From NCBI GenBank assembly GCA_023401925.1, contig JAEXDA010000073.1, positions 1 through 64,000 on the forward strand: DNA of 64,000 bases, read 5' to 3'. The position numbers and the translations under genes were made by a program. This stretch comes from Bacillota bacterium. GTDB lineage: Bacteria > Bacillota > UBA4882 > UBA8346. Positions within the stretch are counted from its first letter, which is position 1. Every line of letters begins with the position of its first letter. The notes below the pieces were generated by a model. It had not been told where the DNA came from and ran no database searches. It saw nothing but the letters and a program-made list of their open reading frames with translations. Below are positions 52,313-62,424 of this stretch, piece after piece.

Positions 52313-52726
52313 ATGAAACTGATTTTGGCAGCGGGGCTCACTCTGAGTCTGGCTTGGTTTTGGGACCGAATTTTATATTTTTTTGGCCCGATGGTGGGAA
52401 TTCACCAGAGACAAAGAGTTACTGTGCTGGTGCCTATTGGGGAAGAGGTTTTTAAATGTTTCGTTTCATATTGGGGTTCACTTTCACCCCCATTGTTATT
52501 TGTGCTTTTCGGCATCGGCGAGGGGTTATATGAGTCAATTCATTTCAAGCATCAATTGGATCCGGTGTTAATTCTGGCTGGTATTTTACCGCATACTTTT
52601 TTTAGCATATTTTATCTTTTCAATTTACCGGTTTGGATCAGCCTAATTTTAGCAATCATCAGTCATTTCATATGGAACAGCTTAATTTTTCATTTCAAAA
52701 ATGATTGCAATAGCAGTACAGATTAA
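52313..52726 (+). CDS. PrsW-like small membrane protein (putative intramembrane protease)
   Basis: 137 aa, four or so spans. Shows the order of acidic and His motifs found in PrsW/CPBP-type glutamic intramembrane proteases: GEEVFK (residues about 43-48), GIGEGLYES (about 67), LPHTFFS (about 93), SHFIWNS (about 118). Shorter than PrsW (about 220 aa). Sits between pth and mfd, where Bacillus has fin/yabK. Activity is inference. Confidence 0.6.
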   Translation: MKLILAAGLTLSLAWFWDRILYFFGPMVGIHQRQRVTVLVPIGEEVFKCFVSYWGSLSPPLLFVLFGIGEGLYESIHFKHQLDPVLILAGILPHTFFSIFYLFNLPVWISLILAIISHFIWNSLIFHFKNDCNSSTD

Positions 52727-52809
52727 TTTCATTTCTGAATACTATAAATAGGGTTAACCATAGGGCCCACCTCGATGGGTCCTCTTAGGCGTTGCATCAG
52801 GGAGGACCG

Positions 52810-55800
52810 ATGAAAGAAATACTTCAAGAATTATCATCGCATATGGATTTTAGGGAAATCAAAGACCATTTTCTTCGTGGCGATCAAGATTTGTTGACCG
52901 GGCTCAGTGGCACGCAAAAAACTTTGACATTGGCCGGTTTTATTGGCGAGGAAAGCGGCAAATATTTGATCATCAGCTATAGCAACAGCCAGGCGGCGCG
53001 AATTGCAGCTGATCTGGAAGCTTTCATGGGCGGTGATCAAGTCGCTTATTTTCCTGAGAACCAGCTTTTGCCACACGAAGAAGCCTATGAGCCCGAGGTT
53101 ACAGCCCAACGGGTTGAGACACTGGGGCGGATTTTTAATTCAAAACGGCTGATTGTGGTTACGGCGTGGGGAGCGCTGCAACGTCGGCTAATTCCTCCAA
53201 AAAGGTTTCTGGAATTTACTCTGCCCATCAAGATTGGAATGGAGTACGGTCTTGATACCTTGTTATCCCGCTTAACCCGAATGGGTTATGAAAGAGTCGA
53301 CCTTGTCCAATCGATTGGTCAGTTTAGCCAAAGAGGAGACTTAGTTGATATTTTTCCTCTCAATCAAGACCAGCCGATTCGAATTGAGTTTTTTGGGGAC
53401 GAAATTGATTCGATTCGCGAGTTTACGGTTGAAGAGCAAATTTCGACGCAGAATTTAAAAGAAATTTTGATTTTGCCGGCGCGGGAGGGTTTGTGGCCTA
53501 AAGAAGCATTTGAAGAATCTCGCCTCAAAATCTTGGCTGATTTGGAAAAACAAGCCGGAAAGCTGGAGGATATAGGGCGGGTTAATGAAGCGGAAGCTTT
53601 ACGGGACAGGATAAATGAGGCCTTGGAAAGGTTAGCTGCCGGGCATCAGGTTCCGGGCTCCGATCAATTCTTGCCGTGGATCGAGCCGAATCTGGTGTCG
53701 CTTTTAGATTACCTTAAAGATGCCAGGGTTATTTTAGATGAACCGGTTCGGGGGAGAGATACTTATCACTCCTTAATGGAAGAAACTGCAGGTGTTCTAG
53801 GCAATTTCCTGGAAAAAGGGGTGGTTTTGCCCAAAGAACAAGAAATGCTTATTCCCATCGACGAACTGGAAAGTGCTTTGTGGTTGAAAAAACCATGGTC
53901 CTTGTCCCTGCTCGCTAAGACACCGAAAGGACTACCGGCCGCCCATACGTTGACTTTGCCTTTAAAAACACCGCCGACGTTTCAAGGGAAATTTGAAATT
54001 TTCTCCACGGAGTTATCCCTGTGGATTAAAGAACATCGAACCATAATCCTGGCATTATCAGGAAAGGAAAAAGCACGCCGCTTGAGAGAAGTCCTTCGGG
54101 AGGAAGGGATAACATCGGTTATCGCTGAGGAAGGAAACAACCCACTTTTAAGTGCGGGAACCGTCCGGATCCAAATTGCGGACTTGGAATCGGGTCTGGA
54201 ATGGATGCCGGGGAAATTAGTAATCCTTACTGAAGCGGAAATTTACGGAAAACAGAAGAAAAAAGTCCAAGCCCGTTTCCAGCAGGAAGGCAGCAAAATC
54301 AGCTCCTTTACCGACCTGAAGGTTGGCGATTATGTGGTTCATATCAACCATGGAATCGGCCGTTACATGGGCATCGAGACTTTGGAAATAGCCGGCGGCC
54401 ACCGGGATTATCTCCGCGTAGAATATGCGGGGGAAGATCGTTTATTCGTGCCGACGGACCAAGTGAATTTGATTCAAAAGTTCATCGGAGTGGAAGACTC
54501 ACCTCCAAAAGTAAATAAATTGGGAGGGAACGATTGGCAAAAGGTCAAAACCAAGGTTAAAGAATCTCTGCGGGATATGGCTGACGGTTTGCTGCAACTT
54601 TATGCCCAACGCGAGGTCGCTCCCGGGATTCCTTTTGCTCCGGATACTGTTTGGCAACACGAATTTGAAGAGACCTTTTTCTATGAGGAGACTCCGGACC
54701 AGCTAAGGGCTGCCAATGAAATAAAGGCCGATATGGAGCGGCCAAAGCCAATGGACCGTTTGCTTTGCGGTGATGTTGGTTATGGGAAAACCGAGGTTGC
54801 CATGCGTGCTGCTTTTAAAGCGGTTATGGACGGTAAACAGGTTGGAGTTTTAGTTCCGACGACGATTTTAGCCCAACAGCATTTTTTAACCTTTCGGGAA
54901 CGTTTCGCGGGATTTCCGGTTAATATCAAAGTAATCAGCAGATTTCAAACGATCAGGGAACAAGCTGCCGTCATAGACGGCCTGCTTACCGGGGAAGTTG
55001 ATTTGGTCATCGGTACCCATCGTTTAATTTCTAGCGATATACATTTCAAGAATCTGGGATTATTAATTGTCGATGAGGAACAACGTTTTGGAGTGGCTCA
55101 CAAGGAAAGGCTAAAGGAGTTGCGAAAAAACGTAGATGTTTTAACGCTGACGGCTACGCCGATTCCACGAACCCTACATATGTCACTGGCAGGGATTCGT
55201 GATATTAGTCTTATTGAAACTGCGCCTCAAGGACGCTATCCAATTCGTACCCATGTACAGGAATACAACGAAGAAGTGATCCGGGAGGCGATTCAAAGAG
55301 AAATGGATCGACAGGGCCAGGTATATTTTGTATATAACCGGGTGGAAACCATCGATAAAATGGCTTCCTATTTACAAAATTTACTTCCTAAGGCTCGGAT
55401 CATCATTGCTCACGGGCAAATGGACGAAGATCAACTCGAACGGGTGATGCTTGATTTTTACGATAATCAGGCCGATATTTTGGTTTGTACGACGATTATC
55501 GAAACCGGTCTGGATATTCCGAATGTTAATACTTTAATTGTCTATGATGCCGAACGTTTTGGATTATCCCAGTTATATCAGTTGAGAGGGCGGGTTGGGA
55601 GAAGCAACCGTATCGCCCATGCTTATTTTTGCTACCGCAAGGATAAAGCTCTAACAGAGACAGCCGAAAAACGGTTAGGGGCTATCCGGGAATTCACGGA
55701 GCTTGGGTCGGGATTTAAAATTGCCATGCGGGATCTGGAAATCCGGGGAGCCGGTAATTTATTAGGACCTGAGCAACATGGCCAAATCGCTGCGGTCGGT

Positions 55801-56307
55801 TTTGAATTGTATTGCCGGTTGCTAGATGAGGCGATTCGTGAAAAGAAGGGGGAAATACCTCCGGAACTTCCTGAGCCGGTGATTGAGATCCCCGTGGATG
55901 CCTATATTCCGGTACAGTATATTCCCGATACCAAACAAAAGGTTGATATTTATAAGAAAATCGCCGCGGCTAATACTTTGGAATCGGTAGAACTGGTGAA
56001 TGATGAAATCATTGATCGGTTCGGCAATCCTTTGGCGCCGGTTGCAAACCTGATTGATATTTCACGTATTAAGGCTTTGGCTAAGGAAATAGGGTTTGCT
56101 TCCATTACCAAGGAGCGCACGGAGTTAATGGGTAAATTACATCTGGGACTCGCTGTTGATTATGAAAAAGTACTGCAGATTTTACAAAAATACCGGAGTT
56201 ACTTTAGATATCAAGTGGGGAGGCCCCCGGTTTTTCGATGGAAGACGAATTTACCGGAATCAGAGCTCTTAAAGATGGTTATCCACTCCTTGGAGTTATT
56301 AAAATGA
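52810..56307 (+). CDS. mfd: Transcription-repair coupling factor
   Basis: 1165 aa. UvrB-like N terminus (about 30-330), RNA polymerase-interacting domain (about 500-560, KVGDYVVHINHGIGRYMGIE), RecG-like helicase with Walker A GDVGYGKTEVAMRAAFK, DEEQ box, and TRCF C-terminal domain. Displaces stalled RNA polymerase and recruits UvrA. Start ATG 52810 has GGGAGG. A GGGCCCA/TGGGTCC hairpin (52763-52782) precedes it. Confidence 0.97.
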   Translation: MKEILQELSSHMDFREIKDHFLRGDQDLLTGLSGTQKTLTLAGFIGEESGKYLIISYSNSQAARIAADLEAFMGGDQVAYFPENQLLPHEEAYEPEVTAQRVETLGRIFNSKRLIVVTAWGALQRRLIPPKRFLEFTLPIKIGMEYGLDTLLSRLTRMGYERVDLVQSIGQFSQRGDLVDIFPLNQDQPIRIEFFGDEIDSIREFTVEEQISTQNLKEILILPAREGLWPKEAFEESRLKILADLEKQAGKLEDIGRVNEAEALRDRINEALERLAAGHQVPGSDQFLPWIEPNLVSLLDYLKDARVILDEPVRGRDTYHSLMEETAGVLGNFLEKGVVLPKEQEMLIPIDELESALWLKKPWSLSLLAKTPKGLPAAHTLTLPLKTPPTFQGKFEIFSTELSLWIKEHRTIILALSGKEKARRLREVLREEGITSVIAEEGNNPLLSAGTVRIQIADLESGLEWMPGKLVILTEAEIYGKQKKKVQARFQQEGSKISSFTDLKVGDYVVHINHGIGRYMGIETLEIAGGHRDYLRVEYAGEDRLFVPTDQVNLIQKFIGVEDSPPKVNKLGGNDWQKVKTKVKESLRDMADGLLQLYAQREVAPGIPFAPDTVWQHEFEETFFYEETPDQLRAANEIKADMERPKPMDRLLCGDVGYGKTEVAMRAAFKAVMDGKQVGVLVPTTILAQQHFLTFRERFAGFPVNIKVISRFQTIREQAAVIDGLLTGEVDLVIGTHRLISSDIHFKNLGLLIVDEEQRFGVAHKERLKELRKNVDVLTLTATPIPRTLHMSLAGIRDISLIETAPQGRYPIRTHVQEYNEEVIREAIQREMDRQGQVYFVYNRVETIDKMASYLQNLLPKARIIIAHGQMDEDQLERVMLDFYDNQADILVCTTIIETGLDIPNVNTLIVYDAERFGLSQLYQLRGRVGRSNRIAHAYFCYRKDKALTETAEKRLGAIREFTELGSGFKIAMRDLEIRGAGNLLGPEQHGQIAAVGFELYCRLLDEAIREKKGEIPPELPEPVIEIPVDAYIPVQYIPDTKQKVDIYKKIAAANTLESVELVNDEIIDRFGNPLAPVANLIDISRIKALAKEIGFASITKERTELMGKLHLGLAVDYEKVLQILQKYRSYFRYQVGRPPVFRWKTNLPESELLKMVIHSLELLK

Positions 56308-56320
56308 TGAGGATAGAATA

Positions 56321-56347
56321 AACCTCGTGAACAAACGGGGTTTTTTC
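56321..56347 (+). terminator. Terminator of mfd
   Basis: AACCTCGT/ACGGGGTT hairpin followed by TTTTTT; can also serve the convergent gene. Confidence 0.85.
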
Positions 56348-56363
56348 TATGAAATTTTCTTCT

Positions 56364-58244
56364 TTAGGGTTTCAAGGGGAATGTGGGATGATCTTTTGCC
56401 AACATTGACTTCATATATTCCGGGTTAAGCTTGAAACCGGTTTGGAAAATTTTCGCCGATTCTTTTCTTTTATCAAGCGACCATAGGACTTTGGCCAGTG
56501 AATAATCGATTTTATAATTGAGGGGAAATAAATGTAAAGCCTGCCGGTAATAGTAAACAGCCTTGGTAAAATGCCCTAGCCGGGCTTCAACTTGACCTAT
56601 CAGAAATAGGCCTTCATAACGGTCTGGGTCTCTTTTTACTAAATCCGACAGAAAAGTCCTGGCCTGGGTCAAATACCGGAAAGCCAAACCCTGTTGTTGC
56701 CGTTTTTCACTTTCCCAGATAGCTGCCCGTAGGAGACTTAAGCCATACCGGTACCGATAATGGTAATTCCATGGGGTAAGTGAAACAGCAGAGCGGTAAC
56801 TGGAAAAAGCCCGTTGATAATGATGGTAACGGGTATTATGAAAGGCTTTGGAATATTGAATATCGGCTTGAAGAATATTGAAGGATAAAACTCCCGACAG
56901 TACAACGATAATTCCTCCAGCAACAACCAACGGTAGATTCTTTGAACGGATAGAGTCCGACCTTGACGGCGGCTTGACCATACCGAGCAATATTCCTAAA
57001 TCAATCCAAAAAAGAAATGAATAATGAATCTGTGAGTAATTGAGTTGGATATAACATAAATAACCGAAGATTGCCGACCAAAGAACCGTTTTCTCAAAAG
57101 AGAGCCTTTCACGAAAAAGTCCCAGTAAATTGGCTCCAATTAATAATACCCCCAATAACCCTATATAGGAGCATAAACCAACAATACCTTGGGTTGCAAG
57201 ATAATGGAGAGTTTCATTATGGACTTGGCGTAAATCCCGTTCGGGCCCCCAGAACTGTAGCGCTTTGATGCTTTGGAGACGGTGAAAATTAACTTGGAAC
57301 GAACCGATGCCATAACCCAGTAAAGGAGCTTCCTTAAAGCTTTTCCATGCCGTTGACCATATTAAAGCCCGTCCGCTGTCATTGCCTTGAGTGATAGAGG
57401 ATACCCTGGAAGCGATATTATAATCTTTATAATATTGGGGCTGGAATCCGGTACAGATTTTGCTGGTAAAAAAACCAAGGAAAATGATAGCAAGTACCAA
57501 GAGTGCAAATCGACAGTCTTTTTTAGATACCGCCTTTTTGAGAAAGCGTAAATAAGCTTGATAGCATAATGGAAAAAGCCCAAATAAAAATCCAAGCCAG
57601 GCAGAACGGGAAAAGCTTAAGAATAAGGCCACAATCGCCAGATATAAGCAGCCACCCATGAGAATGCTGCCCGGCTTGGGATAAAATCTTTTGAATTCAT
57701 ACAATACAATTGGAGTGGAAAGAACCAAAAAAGCGCCTAAGGCATTTGGATCACCCAGTAGACTTTTGACGCGGCTCAAGTCCGTTTGACCGATTTCTAA
57801 ACTCAAGGGATCTCCAAATAAATACTGAAATATCCCGTATAGGCTCAAAAAAAAGACCGATACCCAAATTGTACTCCGGAATAAAGAACGGCCCTGGTCA
57901 TCCTGGATAAAAAGATAACTGGCAAGAAAGAAAATGATAAAGCCGATTTGTATGAAAAGAGACTCCGATTGGCCATAGGCGCCGATTAAGCCGGTTGGAA
58001 TATCATCCAATCGGACTGTCTGCCAAATTTGGATGACCATAAAGAAACCTATCGCAGCGGTAATATTTTTCGGTAAAGAGGCCAGCGAACGGTAATGGAG
58101 GAGGACTCCACAAAAAATGAAGGCCGCAGCGAAATAAAATAAGGCTATTTTCGGAATCCCGAACGGATCGAAGGTCTTTGTAGAAAAAGTAAAAGGGAGT
58201 AACAAACTGAATGCGATTAATATTTTGAGAGGCCAGTTCTTCAA
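56364..58244 (-). CDS. O-antigen ligase/polymerase-like protein with C-terminal TPRs
   Basis: 626 aa from TTG 58244 (GAGGTGA 8 bases upstream). About 11 membrane spans to residue 445, with the Wzy_C-type large loop containing LLGYGIGSFQVNF and HNETLHYLATQGIVG (conserved Arg/His region), then TPR-like helices (about 460-620, e.g. YYYRQALHLFPLNYKIDYSLAKVL). Links glycan chains at the outer face of the inner membrane; polymer unknown. Confidence 0.85.
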   Translation of the reverse strand: MKNWPLKILIAFSLLLPFTFSTKTFDPFGIPKIALFYFAAAFIFCGVLLHYRSLASLPKNITAAIGFFMVIQIWQTVRLDDIPTGLIGAYGQSESLFIQIGFIIFFLASYLFIQDDQGRSLFRSTIWVSVFFLSLYGIFQYLFGDPLSLEIGQTDLSRVKSLLGDPNALGAFLVLSTPIVLYEFKRFYPKPGSILMGGCLYLAIVALFLSFSRSAWLGFLFGLFPLCYQAYLRFLKKAVSKKDCRFALLVLAIIFLGFFTSKICTGFQPQYYKDYNIASRVSSITQGNDSGRALIWSTAWKSFKEAPLLGYGIGSFQVNFHRLQSIKALQFWGPERDLRQVHNETLHYLATQGIVGLCSYIGLLGVLLIGANLLGLFRERLSFEKTVLWSAIFGYLCYIQLNYSQIHYSFLFWIDLGILLGMVKPPSRSDSIRSKNLPLVVAGGIIVVLSGVLSFNILQADIQYSKAFHNTRYHHYQRAFSSYRSAVSLTPWNYHYRYRYGLSLLRAAIWESEKRQQQGLAFRYLTQARTFLSDLVKRDPDRYEGLFLIGQVEARLGHFTKAVYYYRQALHLFPLNYKIDYSLAKVLWSLDKRKESAKIFQTGFKLNPEYMKSMLAKDHPTFPLKP

Positions 58245-58498
58245 AAAATTCACCTCAATGAGTGGGTCATAGACAGGAAGATCTTGTTATTTATTGGCTA
58301 GAGGTAGGCAAAACCCTTTTTCATTCTGCCAAAACTTTAAAGATTAGGGATTGAATTGATTACTTTTTATGGATCGAGACGGAATGGAAAATTTGATAAA
58401 GGGACATTTTAATATCACCACTTCTATCTGGGGATATTTATCTCCAAACGTTCATTAAGGATTCAAGGGTGATCTCGAACTGAATTAAAGTGGAAAAA
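58245..58498. other. Spacer upstream of spoVT
   Basis: Divergent intergenic region. Apart from a near-palindrome TGGGGATATTTATCTCCA (about 58426-58443) nothing is recognised before the sigma-G-like promoter. Confidence 0.45.
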
Positions 58499-58529
58499 TG
58501 AATAAAAAAAGTGACTCAGCTATATACTA
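58499..58529 (+). promoter_or_regulatory. Sigma-G-like promoter of spoVT
   Basis: TGAATA (58499-58504), 18-base spacer, TATACTA (58523-58529), close to the forespore sigma-G consensus TGAATA-N17/18-CATACTA. B. subtilis spoVT is a sigma-G gene, which agrees. Confidence 0.7.
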
Positions 58530-58646
58530 TCAATAAAGGTAGAAGTGGGTTTTTACCAGGTCTACACTATATTACACGGGTGGCAGGACCTCTGACACCA
58601 GGTAAGTAAAAATGAAAAAGTTCGAAAAAAAAGGAGGGAATGGGGG

Positions 58647-59210
58647 ATGAAGGCGACCGGAATTGTTCGGCGGATCGATGATCTTGGCCGGGTGGTCATC
58701 CCCAAAGAAATCCGTAGAACGCTGCGGATTCGAGAGGGCGACCCGTTAGAGATTTTTGTTGATCGGGAGGGGGAAGTTATCCTTAAAAAATACTCCCCGA
58801 TCGGTGAGTTAGGAGATTTCGCCAAGGAATATGCTGACTCCCTTTACGAGTCGACCGGACATATAGCTTGTATAGCCGATAGAGATATGGTAATTGCAGT
58901 ATCGGGAGCACCCAAAAAAGAGTTTTTAGATAAACCGATCTCTAAGGCAGTGGAAAAGGCCATTGAAGAACGAAAAGTTATTTTAATGCCTAAGCCGGGG
59001 GAACATAAGTATTGCGATGCCTGTCCTGTTAAAGAAGAAGAAGGAAAATGTAAGTTTAGTTCTCAAGTTATTGCACCCATTATTTCTGAAGGCGATCCAA
59101 TCGGCGCAGTAATTTTATCCAGCAAGGAGCCGACAGTGACAATGGGGGATATGGAAGTAAAAATCGCTGAAACTGCCGCCGGATTTTTGGCAAAACAAAT
59201 GGAGCAGTAA
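58647..59210 (+). CDS. spoVT: Stage V sporulation protein T (AbrB-family regulator)
   Basis: 187 aa. AbrB swapped-hairpin DNA-binding domain at residues 1-50 (MKATGIVRRIDDLGRVVIPK) and a GAF-like domain (about 56-187). Controls late forespore genes. RBS AAGGAGG. Confidence 0.97.
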   Translation: MKATGIVRRIDDLGRVVIPKEIRRTLRIREGDPLEIFVDREGEVILKKYSPIGELGDFAKEYADSLYESTGHIACIADRDMVIAVSGAPKKEFLDKPISKAVEKAIEERKVILMPKPGEHKYCDACPVKEEEGKCKFSSQVIAPIISEGDPIGAVILSSKEPTVTMGDMEVKIAETAAGFLAKQMEQ

Positions 59211-59232
59211 AAGAAAGATTAGATTCTAGGGA

Positions 59233-59257
59233 AAAAAGTGGGGAACCCCCACTTTTT
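59233..59257. terminator. Bidirectional terminator
   Basis: AAAAAGTGGGG/CCCCACTTTTT, between convergent spoVT and the 128-aa gene. Confidence 0.88.
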
Positions 59258-59644
59258 CTATTTTACGCCTTCTTCATCCACTTGCTCTTTTTTGGCCGCG
59301 ACGGTTGGAGGTACTGATGATAAAGGATTTGACGGGGATTTGGTATCTTGGCCGGATAGCATAGTAAGTATGGAAGGCAATATTTCCCTCAGACCACTAT
59401 TTTCGATTTTGGGTGCCAGCTGCTTTAGAATACTTAATGGATCATTCGAATTTGAACTTGCGGGTTTATTATTTCCAAAGTTGATAAAAAACGAGATCAG
59501 TTGTTTCCCGGGTTCAGAGAGTAACGGCAAAATAATTGAAAGATAGGTTATATCACTTGCCGCAAGAAACGGATTGTTTTTTGTTTCGGAAAGTTCGCCG
59601 GATTGTGAAGGAAAGATTGGATCCTCCCGATGATGATGTCCCAT
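59258..59644 (-). CDS. Hypothetical protein near spoVT
   Basis: 128 aa. AGGAGG 7 bases before ATG 59644. The N terminus is His/polar (MGHHHRED), the centre amphipathic helical, the C terminus charged. No signal peptide. Convergent with spoVT. A spore or stress role is conceivable from context but not shown. Confidence 0.7.
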   Translation of the reverse strand: MGHHHREDPIFPSQSGELSETKNNPFLAASDITYLSIILPLLSEPGKQLISFFINFGNNKPASSNSNDPLSILKQLAPKIENSGLREILPSILTMLSGQDTKSPSNPLSSVPPTVAAKKEQVDEEGVK

Positions 59645-59891
59645 TTTAGCCTCCTTATTTGACTTACTCTTATTCCGTGGAGCTTCGATGCAGGTTAAAG
59701 ATTTATATTAATGTATGTGTCTTATTCCCTATTGGGAACCGATGAATAATCCAAATTAAGGATTAGACAAGGAAAAACAATGTAAATGGCGAAATAATTA
59801 AAGATTTAGGCTATAAAATTATTGCCAACTTTGTGTTTTAGCAAGATTATTATCCCTGGACTTTGGTTAGCCAATGAATAATGGAGATAAA

Positions 59892-60605
59892 ATGACGGAA
59901 TCAACCGCCGCAGGATCGACAAGCCCCATTCGCAGTAGCGAAGACGGCTTATTGCACTTAAAATGTTCTTATCAATTGAAACAAGTGGAATTGAGAATAA
60001 ACAGCCGGCAAATTTCCCTTACGAAAGTTTCCAATATAGATGATTTATTGGAACGCGCAGTCAGTGCCGACGAAATCCCATTTTGGGCCGAATTGTGGCC
60101 TGCCTCGATCGGATTGGCCCATTATTTATTCGATCATGAGAAAGAATTGAATGGGAAATATTTATTAGAACTGGGATCAGGTGTGGGTTTATCGGGTATT
60201 GCAGCTAAATTGGCAGGAGGTCAGGTTGTTCAATCAGACTTTTCTATAGAGGCTTTAAAGTTCACTGAGGTCAATTGTTTACAAAACCATGTTTCTGCTG
60301 ACAATTTTTTATTAGCGGATTGGCGGAACTTCCCCCCGGAAATCACCGGATTTGAAAGGATTATTGGTGCTGATATTCTCTATGAAAAAACTTTACACCA
60401 AAATCTGATGGATATCTTTACCCAGACGCTAAAACCGGATGGAACCGTATTACTGGCAGATCCGGGCCGAAATTATGCCAAAGACTTCATGGTTCAAATG
60501 GCTTCATCCGGATGGCAGGTCCGACATTCGATATATCCCGTAGAATATGAAGAACATGTTTATTCCGTTGATATTTACCAGCTGCGAAGGGGTGGAACTG
60601 GTTAG
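59892..60605 (+). CDS. Class I SAM-dependent methyltransferase (METTL21/Nnt1-like)
   Basis: 237 aa from ATG 59892 (GGAG at 6 bases). FWAELWPASIGLAHYLF precedes motif I LLELGSGVGLSGIAAKLAG (about residues 92-110), with IIGADILYEK later; this is the pattern of protein-lysine methyltransferases such as METTL21/EFM and of bacterial relatives. Substrate unknown. Confidence 0.82.
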   Translation: MTESTAAGSTSPIRSSEDGLLHLKCSYQLKQVELRINSRQISLTKVSNIDDLLERAVSADEIPFWAELWPASIGLAHYLFDHEKELNGKYLLELGSGVGLSGIAAKLAGGQVVQSDFSIEALKFTEVNCLQNHVSADNFLLADWRNFPPEITGFERIIGADILYEKTLHQNLMDIFTQTLKPDGTVLLADPGRNYAKDFMVQMASSGWQVRHSIYPVEYEEHVYSVDIYQLRRGGTG

Positions 60606-60753
60606 TTCCGATCACGTTATATCTTATATCGATGATACCATCAATTCAGTAAATATTTATCAGGGACATCTTTGGCAATCGAAAGGCGACTGCCTTCTAT
60701 GGACCCCCTTTTTCAATACCATTTACGATAGATTTCAGCGGAGGAAAGTAAAA

Positions 60754-61932
60754 GTGAATTTATTTAGTGCTGATTCTAGTCATGACCAAAAGGGAACGCC
60801 TCTTTATTTAGTTGGAATTATTTCGGGGATTATCGGGGCTCTCTTGATTATTGTGGCCATCAAGTTTACTGGTTTAGGCTCTGCATTGGTAAATCCGCCC
60901 CTGAGTCCTACACCGCAGCCAATGCCCCATCAAGAGCAGCCTTTAGCGATAAATAATTACGAAAAAGCGACGATTCATGTTGTTCAGCAAACCAGGCCTT
61001 CGGTAGTCATGATCACCACCAGTACACTGGTGGCGGATTTTGATTTTTTTACCGGCCCTGAAGTTAAAAAGGTTCAGGGATTGGGATCTGGGATTGTTTA
61101 TCGTGCGGATGGCTATGTTTTGACTAATGATCATGTGCTGGTTAATAATTCCCGAATGGCCAGCCGGATTATGGTCGTTTTGGCAAACGGGAAGTCGTAT
61201 CGGGCCAAAGTTATCGGTGTGGACTCGCAAACTGATTTGGCAGTTCTAAAGATTAATGCTACGAATTTAATCGTTCCGGAGTGGGGAGATTCGAATCGAC
61301 TCCAAGTTGGTCAGATGGCAATCGCAATTGGTAATCCGCTGGCTGAAAATTTGAATAATACGGTCACTGTAGGCGTTATCAGTGCTGTCGGCCGGAATGT
61401 GATGATAAGCAGAGACCGTCATCTCCGGAATATGATTCAAACGGATGCATCCATCAATCCGGGGAACTCTGGCGGACCGTTGCTTGATAGCAACGGGAAA
61501 ATTATCGGTATCAATAACGCAATAGCAATTGGATCGCAAGGGATCGGTTTTGCGATTCCCAGCAATACTGTTCAATATGTGGCCGACCAGTTGATTGGCA
61601 AAGGCTATGTGGCAAGGCCCGGACTAGGCATTTCATATATTCATTTTACACCGGAGAATGTGGAAGATTTGGAAAGCTATATCCGGCGCGACCTCTCGGT
61701 AGATTACGGTTTATTGATTGCTACTGTGATCAAAGGCAGTCCTGCTGAAAAAGGCGATTTACTGCCCGGAGATATTGTGGTGAAAGTCAACAATGCGTGG
61801 GTTAAAGATGAAGACCTAATTCGAAGTATGATTGGTAAATATCCGGTAGGGACCAAGTTACGAATCGATTATTACCGCGGTTCGCAGTTAAAGCATACTA
61901 CGGTTGAAATCGGCGAGATCAAAGGAAAATAA
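60754..61932 (+). CDS. HtrA/DegP-family S1C serine protease
   Basis: 392 aa from GTG 60754, with GGAGG at about 12 bases; the open frame further upstream overlaps the methyltransferase gene. One N-terminal span (about 22-45), Pro-rich linker, then trypsin-like core with His in TNDHVLV, Asp in DSQTDLAVL, Ser in NPGNSGGPL, and a single PDZ domain (about 295-390). Membrane-anchored extracytoplasmic quality-control protease. Directly followed by rlmH, as in Bacillus. Confidence 0.95.
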   Translation: MNLFSADSSHDQKGTPLYLVGIISGIIGALLIIVAIKFTGLGSALVNPPLSPTPQPMPHQEQPLAINNYEKATIHVVQQTRPSVVMITTSTLVADFDFFTGPEVKKVQGLGSGIVYRADGYVLTNDHVLVNNSRMASRIMVVLANGKSYRAKVIGVDSQTDLAVLKINATNLIVPEWGDSNRLQVGQMAIAIGNPLAENLNNTVTVGVISAVGRNVMISRDRHLRNMIQTDASINPGNSGGPLLDSNGKIIGINNAIAIGSQGIGFAIPSNTVQYVADQLIGKGYVARPGLGISYIHFTPENVEDLESYIRRDLSVDYGLLIATVIKGSPAEKGDLLPGDIVVKVNNAWVKDEDLIRSMIGKYPVGTKLRIDYYRGSQLKHTTVEIGEIKGK

Positions 61933-62424
61933 ATGACCCGAATTCGGATTATCGCGGTAGGGAAGTTAAAGGAAAAATATTGGCGAGATGCCCAGGCCGA
62001 ATATATCAAACGGCTAAGACCCTATATTCATCTGGAACTTATGGAAATTGGCGACTTCCCTTGCCCCGACGGAGCAAACGAAAGCGCGCGTGACGCTCAG
62101 GAGCAACAAGTCAAGGAACGGGAAGGGTTGGCGATCCAGAGTTTGCTTCACTCTAAAGAGTATTTGGTAACACTGGATCGTCAAGGCAAAGAATTATCGT
62201 CTTTGGAGTTTGCTTCCTTTATTCATGAACGTGCCCTTTCCGCCGAGCCGCTGACCTTTGTGATTGGCGGTTCGCTGGGACTACCTGATGAATTCATTAA
62301 AAAAGCCGATCTCAATTGGAGCTTTGGAAAACTGACCTTCCCCCATCAGTTGTTCCGGGTGATGCTATTGGAGCAGGTTTATCGGGCGTGCAAGATCAAT
62401 AGGGGAGAGAAGTATCATAAGTGA
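61933..62424 (+). CDS. rlmH: 23S rRNA pseudouridine-1915 N3-methyltransferase RlmH
   Basis: 163 aa SPOUT enzyme. Motifs FVIGGSLGLPDEF (SAM knot) and the invariant C-terminal HQLFRVMLLEQVYRACKINRGEKYHK. ATG follows the htrA stop with no gap. Confidence 0.96.
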   Translation: MTRIRIIAVGKLKEKYWRDAQAEYIKRLRPYIHLELMEIGDFPCPDGANESARDAQEQQVKEREGLAIQSLLHSKEYLVTLDRQGKELSSLEFASFIHERALSAEPLTFVIGGSLGLPDEFIKKADLNWSFGKLTFPHQLFRVMLLEQVYRACKINRGEKYHK

